Of a stretch of 64,000 nucleotides of DNA, positions 43,739 through 52,860 are shown piece by piece. Below the pieces are notes generated by a model that saw nothing but the letters and a program-made list of their open reading frames with translations, was not told the DNA's origin and did no database searches. The number at the start of each line of letters is the position of its first letter. Within the stretch, counting starts at the first letter, position 1. A program made the translations under genes and the position numbers. This stretch comes from Pseudomonas paracarnis (GTDB taxonomy: Bacteria > Pseudomonadota > Gammaproteobacteria > Pseudomonadales > Pseudomonadaceae), in the NCBI RefSeq assembly GCF_904063055.1, contig NZ_CAJFCN010000001.1, positions 744,001 to 808,000 on the forward strand. The letters are read 5' to 3'.

Positions 43739-44332
43739 TTAGAGACTGAAGTCACCCTCGGACACCAGCTCGCTCAACGGCTTGCGCGGGCTCGGCATTT
43801 CGCGCCCTTGCAGGTACTCCGGCAAACTCGACTTGTCGCCCAGCTTGCCCACCGCCACGGCCGCATGCAGCGCATAACCCTGGGGAATCTTCAGCTCCTT
43901 GCGGGTCAGTTCCTGATCGAAGCCGGCCATGCCGTGGGTGTGCCAGCCACTGAGGCTGGCTTGCAGCGCCAGGTGGCCCCAGGCCGAGCCGGTGTCGAAG
44001 GTGTGCCACAGCGCCGGGGTTTCTTCTGTGGCGCCGGGGGCGATGAAGTCGGTTTTCGACGCGATAATGACCAGAGCCGACGCATGCTGCGCCCAATTGC
44101 GGTTGAATTCATTCAGCAGGCCCAGGAAACGCTCCCAATCCGGCGTGTCACGGCGCGCATACAGAAACCGCCACGGCTGCGAGTTGTAGGCCGAAGGTGC
44201 CCAGCGTGCCGCTTCGAAGAAACTCAGCAGCGTCTCCTGCGGGATGCTCTCGCCGGTAAAGGCGCGGGGCGACCAGCGCTCGGTAAATTGGGTGTGGATC
44301 GGATAATCGGCAACGCGGGGGTTATTGCTCAT
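43739..44332 (-). CDS. Nitroreductase-family protein
   Basis: A 197-residue FMN-binding protein: MSNNPRVADYPIHTQFTERW, then SPRAFTGESIP, EAARWAPSAYNSQPWRFLYARR and GSAWGHLALQASLSGWHTHGMAGFD. These are the nitroreductase fold signatures (FMN phosphate arm SPRAF). CAGGG lies before the ATG at 44332. Electron acceptor and role are unknown. Confidence 0.9.
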   Translation of the reverse strand: MSNNPRVADYPIHTQFTERWSPRAFTGESIPQETLLSFFEAARWAPSAYNSQPWRFLYARRDTPDWERFLGLLNEFNRNWAQHASALVIIASKTDFIAPGATEETPALWHTFDTGSAWGHLALQASLSGWHTHGMAGFDQELTRKELKIPQGYALHAAVAVGKLGDKSSLPEYLQGREMPSPRKPLSELVSEGDFSL

Positions 44333-44485
44333 GGACAGACCCTGATGAAAAAACCGGGATTCAAAACTACTGCGCCCACCCAGGCCTGACAAGTCTTGCA
44401 ACACCGTCAGTCGTAAGCGCTTGGCCCCAACGGGCTTGGGCACTAGACTGGCGGCCTTTTCACCTTCCGATACTGATGCAGAGCC

Positions 44486-44935
44486 ATGGCCGCCAAAGTC
44501 GAACCTTTCTGGATACGCAAAACCCTTGAGCACCTCGACCAAGAGGAGTGGGAGTCCTTGTGCGACGGCTGTGGCCTGTGCTGCCTGCAAAAGCTCGAGG
44601 ATGAGGACGACAACAGCGTCTATTACACGCGTATCGCCTGCAAACTGCTCGACCTGAAAACCTGCCAGTGCACCGATTACCCCAACCGCCGTGCCTCGGT
44701 GCCTGATTGCATCCAGCTCACGCCGGGCCAGGCCGACCAATTCAAATGGTTGCCACCGACCTGCGGTTACCGCCTGGTCAGCGAGCGCAAGGACTTGCCG
44801 CTGTGGCATCACCTGGTCTGCGGCGACCGTGACGCGGTGCACCATGAACGCATTTCCCAGTCCGGGCGCATGCTCAGCGAAGGCAGCGTGCCCGAGGACG
44901 ACTGGGAGGATTACCTGATTTTCCGCGCGGGTTGA
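44486..44935 (+). CDS. YcgN-family cysteine cluster protein
   Basis: A 149-residue protein (YkgJ/UPF0260 type). Cys26, Cys29, Cys32 and Cys33 form CDGCGLCC; further Cys occur in [11 protein letters not shown] and VPDC. The cluster probably binds zinc or iron. The gene lies 13 bp before the M61-like gene on the same strand, so they may be cotranscribed. Function is unknown. Confidence 0.9.
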   Translation: MAAKVEPFWIRKTLEHLDQEEWESLCDGCGLCCLQKLEDEDDNSVYYTRIACKLLDLKTCQCTDYPNRRASVPDCIQLTPGQADQFKWLPPTCGYRLVSERKDLPLWHHLVCGDRDAVHHERISQSGRMLSEGSVPEDDWEDYLIFRAG

Positions 44936-44948
44936 ACGAGGAGTGTGT

Positions 44949-46169
44949 ATGAAGGTGGCCGCCAAGTGGGCAGCGGGCCTGGTCGTGCTGGCGCTGAGCG
45001 GGCCGGGCTGGTGCGCGAAGAAAGTCGACCTGGATTACCACGTCAAGCTGTTGCCCCAAAGCCAGCAGGCCGAGGTGCGCGTCAGCCTGTCCCAAGGCGC
45101 GGCGGTGCGCAGCCTGAACTTCGACCTGGGCCGCGACGGTGACTACAGCGACTTCAAGGCCGATGGCCAGTGGCAAATCACGGGCAACCGTGGCCTGTGG
45201 CAACCCAGTGCCGACAAGGCCAGCCTGACCTACCGGGTGCGCCTGGCCCATGCGCGCAAGCCCGGCGTGTATGACACACGCATCACGCCCGGCTGGGCGT
45301 TACTGCGCGGCGAAGACCTGGTGCCGGCCGCCCGTCTCGACCAGCAAGACGGCGTCGAACTGGTCTCACGCCTGATGTTTGAACTGCCGACGGGTTGGAA
45401 GAGCGTCGAAACCGCCTGGCCGCGCATCGGCCAGAACAAATTCCGCATCGACAACGTGTCCCGCCTGTTCGACCGCCCCACCGGCTGGATGCTGGCGGGC
45501 AACCTCGGCAGCCGCCGCCTGCGCCTGGGTGATACCGACGTCACCGTGGCCTCGCCCAAGGGCCAGGGGATGCGCCGCATGGACGTGCTGACGTTACTGA
45601 CGTTTGTCTGGCCCCAGGTGGAGGCCGCGTTCCCGCGCCATCCTGGCAAACTGTTGATTGTCGGTGCCAGTGACCCGATGCGGCGGGGCGCTTATTCGTT
45701 ACGCGATTCGATCTACCTCAACAGCCGCACGCCGCTGGTTGGCGAAAATGGCAGCAGCCCGTTGCTGCGCGAAGTGGTGCAGGCCATCGGGCGCTTTAAT
45801 GACCACGACAGCAGTGACTGGATCAGCGAGGGCTTGGGCGAGTACTACGCAATCGAGTTGATGCGGCGTGCCGGCGGTATTACCGATGAGCGCTATGCGG
45901 CGATCCAGGCACGGCTGACCAAAGAAGGCAAAGACGTCAGCACCCTCAAAGGCGAGCACGTCAACGGCGCGACGCTGGCGCGTTCGGTGGTGGTATTGCA
46001 GGAACTGGACCGTGAGATCCGCGTGAAGACCCACAACAAGCGCTCCCTGGACGATCTGGCGCAGGCAGTGATGCGGGTGAACAGCATCAACACCAAAGAG
46101 TTCGTGCAGTTGGCCGAGAGTGTGATGGGTGAGTCTTCGGTGGTACTGGACTCCAAATTACTGCGCTGA
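44949..46169 (+). CDS. Exported M61-peptidase-like protein without HExxH
   Basis: A 406-residue protein with a signal peptide (about 1-24). The C-terminal half is M61/glycyl-aminopeptidase-like: DWISEGLGEYYAIELMRRAG (291-310) matches the conserved SEGxxxYY block. Where HExxH should lie there is REVVQ (274-278), so both zinc His residues are gone. It looks like a non-catalytic relative, perhaps a scaffold. I start at the ATG at 44949 after GAGGAG. Confidence 0.75.
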   Translation: MKVAAKWAAGLVVLALSGPGWCAKKVDLDYHVKLLPQSQQAEVRVSLSQGAAVRSLNFDLGRDGDYSDFKADGQWQITGNRGLWQPSADKASLTYRVRLAHARKPGVYDTRITPGWALLRGEDLVPAARLDQQDGVELVSRLMFELPTGWKSVETAWPRIGQNKFRIDNVSRLFDRPTGWMLAGNLGSRRLRLGDTDVTVASPKGQGMRRMDVLTLLTFVWPQVEAAFPRHPGKLLIVGASDPMRRGAYSLRDSIYLNSRTPLVGENGSSPLLREVVQAIGRFNDHDSSDWISEGLGEYYAIELMRRAGGITDERYAAIQARLTKEGKDVSTLKGEHVNGATLARSVVVLQELDREIRVKTHNKRSLDDLAQAVMRVNSINTKEFVQLAESVMGESSVVLDSKLLR

Positions 46170-46179
46170 GCAACAAAAC

Positions 46180-46207
46180 TGTGGGAGCAAGCCAGCTCCC
46201 ACATTTT
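46180..46207 (+). terminator. REP-derived terminator
   Basis: TGTGGGAGC-AAGCCA-GCTCCCACA followed by TTTT lies 10 bp after the M61-like stop. The core is a REP-type hairpin that fits a rho-independent terminator. Confidence 0.7.
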
Positions 46208-46234
46208 AGATCTTCACAGTCTTGAAGACAGGGA

Positions 46235-46585
46235 TCAGGCTTTAGGTTTCACCGCCTTTTCAGCCGCCACTTCAGCCTTGGTCTTCAGGTTCTTCAACTC
46301 TTCCCCGGCGCGCTCGATTTTCGTGCGCACGCTGTTCATTTCCTGGCGGCCCTGTTCCAGTTTGTCCTTGAGCGAACTGTGCCCGGTAAAGCCACGGGCC
46401 AGTGCCACGCCACCAATCGCCACCTGGATCAAGCCGAAAATCCCACCACGGCGCAAGCCTTTACCCACCATCATTACCCCGCCGGCCACCGAGCCGATGC
46501 GCTCCCAGCCATGCACGTTCTGGGTGGGTTGAGGCTTCAACGGTGTGGCTTCGATGATAGGTCGCAAGGTTTTGCTGTCGCTCAT
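46235..46585 (-). CDS. DUF2892-type membrane protein
   Basis: A 116-residue protein with a N-terminal tail (MSDSKTLRPIIEATPLKPQP), two short hydrophobic segments (ERIGSVAGGVMMVGKGL and IFGLIQVAIGGVALARG), then a coiled, charged C terminus (EQGRQEMNSVRTKIERAGEE). The first part matches DUF2892/YgaP membrane domain style. Function is unknown. Confidence 0.75.
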   Translation of the reverse strand: MSDSKTLRPIIEATPLKPQPTQNVHGWERIGSVAGGVMMVGKGLRRGGIFGLIQVAIGGVALARGFTGHSSLKDKLEQGRQEMNSVRTKIERAGEELKNLKTKAEVAAEKAVKPKA

Positions 46586-46652
46586 GATCAGTCTCCAACA
46601 AGGGCAAGTGTTACTAGCTGACTGCGCGCATGTGCCGGATGTTCCCGCAATG

Positions 46653-47120
46653 TCAGTACTTGGGGCCCGAACGGGTGTTGTTGCCCTTGGCCAGGCGGTC
46701 ATAGAGCACCACGTTGACCGTGGCCGCCAGGTTCATGCAGCCGGTGGTGGGGATATACACCACGTCCTCGCACCAGTCGCGGATCTCTTTGTCCAGGGAG
46801 CCGTCTTCGGGGCCGAAGATATACAGCGCGCGGTCGGGGTGGGTGTATTCAGGCAACGGGCGGGCGCCGTCGACCAATTCCACGGCGACCGGGATGCAGC
46901 CTAAGGGCAGGATCTTTTTCAGGTCGTCGATGCCGATCAGCGGGATATCGTGGTGCACTTTCTTGGTGTCGGTGATGAAATCCCGGGCGCGCTCGTAACG
47001 CACGCCGGTGTAGAACACCGAGGCCACGCCGTAACAGCCGGCGGCACGCATCACCGAGCCGACGTTTTCGGGGGATTTGGGGTTGTACAGACCGATGCAA
47101 CTGTAGCGTTTATTGCCCAC
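46653..47120 (-). CDS. SpoU-family RNA 2'-O-methyltransferase
   Basis: A 155-residue SPOUT protein: YSCIGLYNPKSPENVGSVMR near the start, ALYIFGPEDGSLDKEI (motif 2) and YIPTTGCMNLAATVNVVLYD (motif 3, the trefoil-knot SAM site). It is close in size to TrmL/YibK but with a different N terminus. It is likely a tRNA or rRNA methyltransferase of unknown target. Confidence 0.87.
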   Translation of the reverse strand: MGNKRYSCIGLYNPKSPENVGSVMRAAGCYGVASVFYTGVRYERARDFITDTKKVHHDIPLIGIDDLKKILPLGCIPVAVELVDGARPLPEYTHPDRALYIFGPEDGSLDKEIRDWCEDVVYIPTTGCMNLAATVNVVLYDRLAKGNNTRSGPKY

Positions 47121-47187
47121 GGGGAAGGGTGCCTTGAGAAAAACGGCGATTATACGGCCTGGGGGGATGCAGTGCTTGGACGATCGT

Positions 47188-47256
47188 CATCGCGGGCAAG
47201 CCCGGCTCCCACCGGGAAATGCATTCCTACTGTGGGAGCTGGCTTGCCTGCGATGA
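47188..47256. repeat. Mixed REP doublet
   Basis: An inverted CATCGCGGGCAAGCCCGGCTCCCA is followed after about 20 bp by GTGGGAGCTGGCTTGCCTGCGATG. Two different REP variants face each other. Confidence 0.85.
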
Positions 47257-47280
47257 GGCCGGAACAGGCAAAGAAAAGCT

Positions 47281-47658
47281 TCAGTCGTCCTTCTTCATCA
47301 ACCCCGCCAACGCCGCAAACGGGTTGTGCGTCGCCTTGGCAATGCTCGGGCTGCTGGTGGAGCCTTCGCCGAAGTACTGCTGGTCGGTGTAGCGCGAGTG
47401 TTCGTTGTCGTGGCAGTACAGGCACAGCAACTCCCAGTTGGAACCGTCCTGGGGGTTGTCATCATGGTTGTGGTTGCGGTGGTGAACGGTCAGTTCACTC
47501 AAGCGCTTGCCGGCAAATTCACGGGCGCAGCGGCCACACACGTGGGGGTACATCTTCAAGGCTTTATCGCGGTAGCCCATTTCGCGGTCGCGCTGGGCAT
47601 CGGCAAGGATGCGGTCCAGCTTGGCGGTGTGGGAGGGCGGGTTGTTCGAGCTCATCAT
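47281..47658 (-). CDS. yajD: HNH endonuclease-like protein YajD
   Basis: A 125-residue protein with an HNH fold: CGRC at 41-44, VHHRNHNHDDNPQDG (His59-His60) and LLCLYCHDNEH (Cys79, Cys82), the zinc and nuclease motifs of the YajD group. ATG at 47658 or 47655 is possible. Its role is not known. Confidence 0.88.
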   Translation of the reverse strand: MMSSNNPPSHTAKLDRILADAQRDREMGYRDKALKMYPHVCGRCAREFAGKRLSELTVHHRNHNHDDNPQDGSNWELLCLYCHDNEHSRYTDQQYFGEGSTSSPSIAKATHNPFAALAGLMKKDD

Positions 47659-47744
47659 GGCTCCTGGCTATTATTGGGTGGTTCACGGACAAGGTTGATT
47701 CTAGCTGCTCCCACAGGGGATTGGCGCGATTGAATCAACCGCGA

Positions 47745-48431
47745 TCAGCCCTTGAGCTTCTCTGCAATCCAGATGGTATGCCGCGTACCCTTGTTGCCAT
47801 GGGCAAATACTTGCACTTCTTCGGCCTTGAAGCCGGCCTTGCGCAGTTTGTCACTGAACAGCTTGTCGGCGCTGGCCGACCACACGGCCAGCACGCCCTT
47901 GGGGCGCAGGGCCTTGGCACACGCGGCCAGGCCACTGGCCGAGTACAACCAACTGTTAGCCTTTTGCGTGAGCCCTTCAGGGCCGTTGTCGACGTCGAGC
48001 ATGATCGCGTCAAAGCCTTGGGGCTCGGCCTGCAGTACCTTGGCCACGTCTTCCTGGCGGACCACGGTGCGCGGGTCCAGCAGCGGGCGTCCGGATTTCT
48101 CCCCCAGCGGCCCCCGGTTCCACTCCACGACGCCGGGCACCAGTTCGGCCACCACCACTTCGGCGCTCTTGCCCAAATGCTTGAGCGCCGCGGCCAGGGT
48201 AAAGCCCATGCCCAGGCCGCCGATCAGCACCCGCGAACCCGGGCGCCCGGCCACTTTGCGGCAGGGAATCTCCGCCAGGGCATCTTCGGAGCCGTGCATG
48301 CGCGTGTTCATCAACTGGCCACCGTCACCGCCCTGGATCTTGATGACAAAGTCCTCGCCGTATTCGAACAGGCACAAGGCGCCGCCGTTGTCGGGGATTG
48401 GGGTGGTGTCCAGCAGAACGAAACGTTTCAT
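47745..48431 (-). CDS. Spermidine-synthase-like methyltransferase-fold protein
   Basis: A 228-residue Rossmann protein related to spermidine synthases: VLIGGLGMGFTLAAALKHLG (SAM motif), VVVAELVPGVVEWNRGPLGE and FDAIMLDVDNGPEGL. It lacks the N-terminal beta barrel of a true synthase, so another transfer reaction is likely. It is conserved in Pseudomonas. Confidence 0.82.
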   Translation of the reverse strand: MKRFVLLDTTPIPDNGGALCLFEYGEDFVIKIQGGDGGQLMNTRMHGSEDALAEIPCRKVAGRPGSRVLIGGLGMGFTLAAALKHLGKSAEVVVAELVPGVVEWNRGPLGEKSGRPLLDPRTVVRQEDVAKVLQAEPQGFDAIMLDVDNGPEGLTQKANSWLYSASGLAACAKALRPKGVLAVWSASADKLFSDKLRKAGFKAEEVQVFAHGNKGTRHTIWIAEKLKG

Positions 48432-48509
48432 GGAAATCTCATTGGGAAGGGCATTCTTGCGCGGTTGGGAGTAGCCTTAGGGCATTCCGGTCAGGCCATG
48501 GAGCCATCG

Positions 48510-48791
48510 ATGAAGTGCAGCATTCTAACGGTCATTGTGTTGAGCGCGCTCGCATTGGGTACCGCGCAGGCTCAGGAGTTACAAACCGTACCGGTCGCGC
48601 CCGCGCCAACCCCAGGCGCGCCGGGCACGCCAACGCCCACGTTGTACCCGCAAGTCACGCCGCCCGTTGCGCCCAAGACCCATAATGGCTCGCCACCGCT
48701 GGCGCCCATCGTGCTGCCGGCGCCGCCCAAGGACCAGACGGTCCCTGGCCTGCAGCAAAACGACAGCAAGCCGAAAACGCCGGGCGGTTAG
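48510..48791 (+). CDS. Small exported proline-rich protein
   Basis: A 93-residue protein: signal peptide MKCSILTVIVLSALALGTAQ then AQELQ; the rest is Pro/Thr/Ala-rich (PAPTPGAPGTPTPTLYPQVT), likely disordered in the periplasm. GGAG lies 6 bp before the ATG at 48510; an ATG at 48498 is an alternative. The very long open frame upstream in this phase is non-coding. It converges with ptrB, overlapping it by 4 bp. Confidence 0.7.
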   Translation: MKCSILTVIVLSALALGTAQAQELQTVPVAPAPTPGAPGTPTPTLYPQVTPPVAPKTHNGSPPLAPIVLPAPPKDQTVPGLQQNDSKPKTPGG

Positions 48792-50830
48792 ACCAGACCG
48801 AGGGCCTTGAACACAAAGGCATATTCGAGGGCCACGTCACGTAAGCCCTGATAGCGCCCGCTCATGCCGCCATGGCCGGCACCCAGCTCGGTCTTGAGCA
48901 GCAGCAGGTTGTCGTCTGTCTTGGTATCCCGCAGCTTGGCCACCCACTTGGCGGCTTCCCAGTACTGCACGCGGCTGTCGTTATAGCCGGCGATCACCAG
49001 CGTGGCCGGGTAAGCCTGGGCACGGACGTTCTCGTAGGGCGCGTAGGCCTTGATGCGCGCATACACTTCGGGTTCCTCGGGGTTGCCCCATTCGTCGTAC
49101 TCGGTGATGGTCAGCGGCAGTTCCGGGTCGAGCATGGTATTGAGCACATCGACGAACGGCACTTCCGCAATCGCCGCCTGGAACAATTCCGGACGCTGGT
49201 TGAGCACCGCGCCGATCAGCAGGCCGCCGGCACTGCCGCCGCTGATCGCCAGTTGTGGGGAGGTGGTCAGGCCCTCGGCGATCAAATGTTCGGCGCAGGC
49301 GATAAAGTCGCTGAAGGTGTTCTGCTTGTGTTCCTGCTTGCCGCTGCGATACCAGGCCTCACCCAGCTCACCGCCGCCGCGCACATGGGCGATGGCAAAC
49401 GCCACCCCGCGGTCGAGCAAGCTCAGGCGCGCATGGGAGAACCACGGGTCCAGGCTTGAGCCGTAGGCACCGTAGCCATACAGGTACAGGGGCGTCGGCT
49501 TGCCGAGCTGGTCACGCTTGACCACCAGGCTGATGGGTACCTGGGTGCCATCGGCAGAAGTGGCCCACAGGCGTTGGCTGACGTAATCGTCGGCGTTGAA
49601 GACGCCCAGCACCGGGGTTTCCTTGAGCACGACCTGCGCGCCTGTCGCCAGCTCGAGCTGGCGCACTTGGGCCGGGCGATTCAAGGCCTCATAGCGCAGG
49701 CGGATCTTGTCGCTGGGAAACTCGAGGCTGTTCTGTACGTAGAGGCTGTAGGCGGCGTCAGGCAATTGCACCCGATAGGCCGGCACGTTCTCGGGGTGTA
49801 CTTCGATAACCGGCAGGCCACCAATGCGCAGGCTCAAGGTCATGGCGTTGGCGTTCAGGCTCACGCCGTCGAGCATGACCTCGTCGCTGTGGGGGATCAG
49901 GTTCTGCCAGTCGGCTTCGGTGGGCGGCGTGCCGGTGTCGGCGGCCACGTACAGCGCATGGTTGATGCCGTCGCGGTTGCTGCGGATAAACCAGGTCCAC
50001 TGGCCATTGCGCTTGCCGTGGTCGACGTCGTATTCGTGGTCTTCGACCCGTGGCGCCAGGCAGGTGAAGGCCAGGTGCGGTTGCTCGGCGTCCAGCGCCC
50101 AGACTTCGCTGGTGGTCTTGCTGCCCAGGGCCAGCAACAGTTGGCGCTCGGAGCTTGAGCGGTAGCAATGCAGGAAAAAACGGCCGTCGGGCTCGTGGAA
50201 CACTTCCTGCGCGGCGGTGCCGTCCAGGCGATAGCGATACAGTTTGTGCGGGCGATGGGTGTCGTCCAGCTCACCGAAAAACAGGGTCAGGCTGTCATTG
50301 GCCCAGGTCATGCTGCCATCGCAGTTGTCGAACGCCAGTTCGCTGACCTTGTCGGTCGCCAATTCCTTCACGAACAGGGTGTAAATCTCTTCGCCGCTGG
50401 TATCGAGGCTGTAGGCCAGGCGTTGGTGATCGGGGCTGATGCTGAACGCGCCCAGGGAGAAAAAGCCGCCATTGGCCAGCACGTTCGGGTCCAGCAACAG
50501 TTCTTCGCTGCTGGCGTCCACCTGGTTGCTGTCATCGGCCGGGCGGCGGCAGCGGTAGTGGCGGGCGTACTCGTCACCGGCGGTGGTGCGGGTGTAATAC
50601 AGATACGGGCCCCAAGGGGAGGGCAGGGACAGGTCGGTTTCCAGAATGCGGCCCTTGATCTCGTCGAACAGGGTCTCGCGCAACGCCTGCTGGTCGGCGA
50701 GTTGGGCTTCCTGCCAGGCGTTTTCGGCCTTGAGGTAGTCGAGTACCTCAGGGTTGTCGCGTTCTTGCAGCCAGGCGTACGGGTCTGGGCCTGGGGCCTT
50801 GCGGGCAATCGGTGCGGTGGAAATAGGCAT
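48788..50830 (-). CDS. ptrB: Oligopeptidase B / prolyl-oligopeptidase family S9
   Basis: A 680-residue cytoplasmic serine peptidase with a beta-propeller and a C-terminal alpha/beta-hydrolase domain. The catalytic Ser is in AISGGSAGGLLIG, Asp in IAGYNDSRVQYWEAAKWV, and His in GAGHGGMSGRYQG. GYGAYGSSLDPWFSHARLSLLDRGVAFAIAHVRGG is typical of PtrB, which cleaves after basic residues. I start at the ATG at 50830. Confidence 0.93.
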   Translation of the reverse strand: MPISTAPIARKAPGPDPYAWLQERDNPEVLDYLKAENAWQEAQLADQQALRETLFDEIKGRILETDLSLPSPWGPYLYYTRTTAGDEYARHYRCRRPADDSNQVDASSEELLLDPNVLANGGFFSLGAFSISPDHQRLAYSLDTSGEEIYTLFVKELATDKVSELAFDNCDGSMTWANDSLTLFFGELDDTHRPHKLYRYRLDGTAAQEVFHEPDGRFFLHCYRSSSERQLLLALGSKTTSEVWALDAEQPHLAFTCLAPRVEDHEYDVDHGKRNGQWTWFIRSNRDGINHALYVAADTGTPPTEADWQNLIPHSDEVMLDGVSLNANAMTLSLRIGGLPVIEVHPENVPAYRVQLPDAAYSLYVQNSLEFPSDKIRLRYEALNRPAQVRQLELATGAQVVLKETPVLGVFNADDYVSQRLWATSADGTQVPISLVVKRDQLGKPTPLYLYGYGAYGSSLDPWFSHARLSLLDRGVAFAIAHVRGGGELGEAWYRSGKQEHKQNTFSDFIACAEHLIAEGLTTSPQLAISGGSAGGLLIGAVLNQRPELFQAAIAEVPFVDVLNTMLDPELPLTITEYDEWGNPEEPEVYARIKAYAPYENVRAQAYPATLVIAGYNDSRVQYWEAAKWVAKLRDTKTDDNLLLLKTELGAGHGGMSGRYQGLRDVALEYAFVFKALGLV

Positions 50831-50929
50831 GGATAATTCCCTATCTGGCAGACGGTGGCAGGCATTGCAGCCGCGACACGCAAAAGCCGTTATCATAGCC
50901 GCCTGTTTGCCAACCTTGCCATGGACACC

Positions 50930-51382
50930 ATGACCGAGAACGACTATCTGACCGCTTGGGGCCTTTACGCCTTCGCCGCTTTGGGCTGCCTGTTGGTGTG
51001 GTGGCGCATGACCCGCTGGATCTGGCGCTGGCTGCGCGAGCCCCTGCAATTGCTGATGGCAGTGTTGCTGCTCAGCCCGACCATTGTCGACCCGGTCAAG
51101 ACCCAGTTTGCGCCGGCCGTGGCCATTACTGCCCTGGACCTGGTGCTCAAGGTCGGCAACAACGCCTGGCGCGCCATTTCCGACCTGTTCATGTACACGA
51201 TGATCGTGTTTGCCCTGTACATCGTGTTTGTGCTGATCCGCTGGCCCATCGAACGCGCCGCCAACGCTCGCCGTGAGCGCAAGGCGGCTGCGGATGCCGC
51301 CTTGGCCGCCGAACCGGAAGACGACGAACCGTTCCGTCGCCCGGCGCCTGCCGGTGGTATGCGGGTCGAACCGCGCCTTTAA
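50930..51382 (+). CDS. Conserved membrane protein (3 TM)
   Basis: A 150-residue protein with three hydrophobic segments (LTAWGLYAFAALGCLLVWWR, LQLLMAVLLLSPTIV and MYTMIVFALYIVFVLIRW) and a charged C-terminal tail. Starts at 50921 or 50930 are possible. It is divergent from ptrB and 30 bp before the glutamine amidotransferase gene, so it may share an operon with it. Function is unknown. Confidence 0.75.
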   Translation: MTENDYLTAWGLYAFAALGCLLVWWRMTRWIWRWLREPLQLLMAVLLLSPTIVDPVKTQFAPAVAITALDLVLKVGNNAWRAISDLFMYTMIVFALYIVFVLIRWPIERAANARRERKAAADAALAAEPEDDEPFRRPAPAGGMRVEPRL

Positions 51383-51412
51383 CGTTGTTTGCCCTGCAGC
51401 GAGAGCCCTGGC

Positions 51413-52189
51413 ATGTGTGAATTATTGGGCATGAGTGCCAACGTCCCCACCGATATCGTGTTCAGCTTTACCGGGCTGATGCAGCGCGGTGGGCGCACTG
51501 GCCCGCATCGCGACGGTTGGGGCATTGCTTTCTATGAAGGCCGCGGCCTGCGCCTGTTCCAGGACCCGGCTGCCAGTAGCGAGTCGGAAGTCGCATTGCT
51601 GGTTCAGCGTTACCCCATCAAGAGCGAAGTGGTGATCGGCCATATCCGCCAGGCCAATGTGGGCAAGGTCAGCCTGGCCAATACCCATCCGTTCGTGCGC
51701 GAGCTGTGGGGGCGTAACTGGTGTTTTGCCCACAACGGCCAACTGGCAGACTTCGATCCCCGCGCCACCTTCTACCGCCCGGTGGGCGATACCGACAGCG
51801 AAGCGGCGTTCTGCGACTTGCTCAACCGTGTGCGCGAAGCCTTCCCCGAGCCGGTGGACATCGAACAGGTGCTGCCCGACCTGATCGCCGCCTGCGCCGA
51901 ATACCGCAGCAAGGGCGTGTTCAACTGCCTGCTCAGCGACGGCGACTGGCTGTTCTGCTATTGCTCGACCAAGCTGGCACAGATCACCCGGCGTGCGCCT
52001 TTTGGCCCGGCGCGCTTGAAAGATGTCGACGTGATCGTCGATTTTCAGGCCGAAACCACCCCCAATGACGTGGTAACGGTGATCGCCACCGAGCCGTTGA
52101 CCGACAACGAAAACTGGACCCGCTACGAACCGGGCCAATGGAGCCTGTGGCGACGCGGTGAATGTGTCAGCCAGGGCGTTACCAAGTAA
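51413..52189 (+). CDS. Class II glutamine amidotransferase (YafJ-like)
   Basis: A 258-residue protein starting [10 protein letters not shown], so that Cys2 becomes the N-terminal nucleophile of the Ntn fold. [50 protein letters not shown] and [10 protein letters not shown] are GATase II signatures. There is no synthase domain, so it may hydrolyse or supply ammonia to a partner. A DUF2937 gene follows by 10 bp. Confidence 0.9.
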   Translation: MCELLGMSANVPTDIVFSFTGLMQRGGRTGPHRDGWGIAFYEGRGLRLFQDPAASSESEVALLVQRYPIKSEVVIGHIRQANVGKVSLANTHPFVRELWGRNWCFAHNGQLADFDPRATFYRPVGDTDSEAAFCDLLNRVREAFPEPVDIEQVLPDLIAACAEYRSKGVFNCLLSDGDWLFCYCSTKLAQITRRAPFGPARLKDVDVIVDFQAETTPNDVVTVIATEPLTDNENWTRYEPGQWSLWRRGECVSQGVTK

Positions 52190-52199
52190 GGAATCGAGC

Positions 52200-52742
52200 A
52201 TGTTGCTTAGCTATCTGCGGTTGGTGCTGTTTGCCGTTGGCTTGTTGGTCGGCGTGCAGGTGCCGGGGTTTATCAATGACTACGCCAAGCGCGTCGAAGC
52301 CCACTTGATCGAGGCCCAGACCGGCTTGCGCGGTTTCGAGTCCACGGCGCAGCAGTTCTTCAACGGTGATATGCAAGCCTTGGTGGCGCATTACCGCGCC
52401 AGCGATGACCCGGTATTCCAGAGCGACGCCAGCAGCCTGGGCGCCATGCTCGACCGCCAGCTCGAGCTGGACAAGCAATTCCAGGCCATGCAGGGTCCGT
52501 GGTACATCCGCGCCCTGCAAGTGGCCGTGGCTGCCGACCCGGATATCCGTTCGGAGACCTGGAATGGCTACAGCTACCAGATTCTGCTGACGCCTGAAGC
52601 CATGGGCTGGGGCCTGGGCGGGGCGATGCTGTTGTCGTTCGGCATCGAGTGCCTGTACCGCTTGATCGACTGGGTGGTGCTGGGTGGCCGGCGCCTGCGC
52701 CAGAGCCGGCCCATCGAAGAACGGGACCTCAAGGGCCTCTAA
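52200..52742 (+). CDS. DUF2937 family membrane protein
   Basis: A 180-residue protein: an N-terminal hydrophobic segment (LRLVLFAVGLLVGVQVPGF), a helical periplasmic-like part (EAQTGLRGFESTAQQFFNGD) and a second segment near the end (MGWGLGGAMLLSFGIECLYR). It is cotranscribed with the class II amidotransferase gene, in a conserved order. Function unknown. Confidence 0.82.
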   Translation: MLLSYLRLVLFAVGLLVGVQVPGFINDYAKRVEAHLIEAQTGLRGFESTAQQFFNGDMQALVAHYRASDDPVFQSDASSLGAMLDRQLELDKQFQAMQGPWYIRALQVAVAADPDIRSETWNGYSYQILLTPEAMGWGLGGAMLLSFGIECLYRLIDWVVLGGRRLRQSRPIEERDLKGL

Positions 52743-52749
52743 CGACCCA

Positions 52750-52860
52750 CTGATCGTTCCCACGCTCCGCGTGGGAATGCTTTTTCTGACGCTCCGCGTC
52801 GCGCGTGAGGGCGCAGAGCGCCCTGTGCTGCATTCCCACGCAGAGCGTGGGAACGATCAG
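52750..52860. repeat. Composite inverted repeat with four triloop hairpins
   Basis: The ends CTGATCGTTCCCACGC and GCGTGGGAACGATCAG are exact inverted copies. Inside: TTCCCACGC-TCC-GCGTGGGAA, GACGC-TCC-GCGTC, GGGCGC-AGA-GCGCCC and ATTCCCACGC-AGA-GCGTGGGAA. The first two stems close on TCC, the last two on AGA. The stop codon of the LysR gene lies in its right end. Confidence 0.85.

Noticed and set aside
46950..48497. Very long plus-strand open frame leading into the proline-rich protein
   Set aside because: It runs antisense to the SpoU, YajD and spermidine-synthase-like genes and through a REP doublet, with low-complexity translation. Only the last 93 residues after a proper ribosome-binding site look real.
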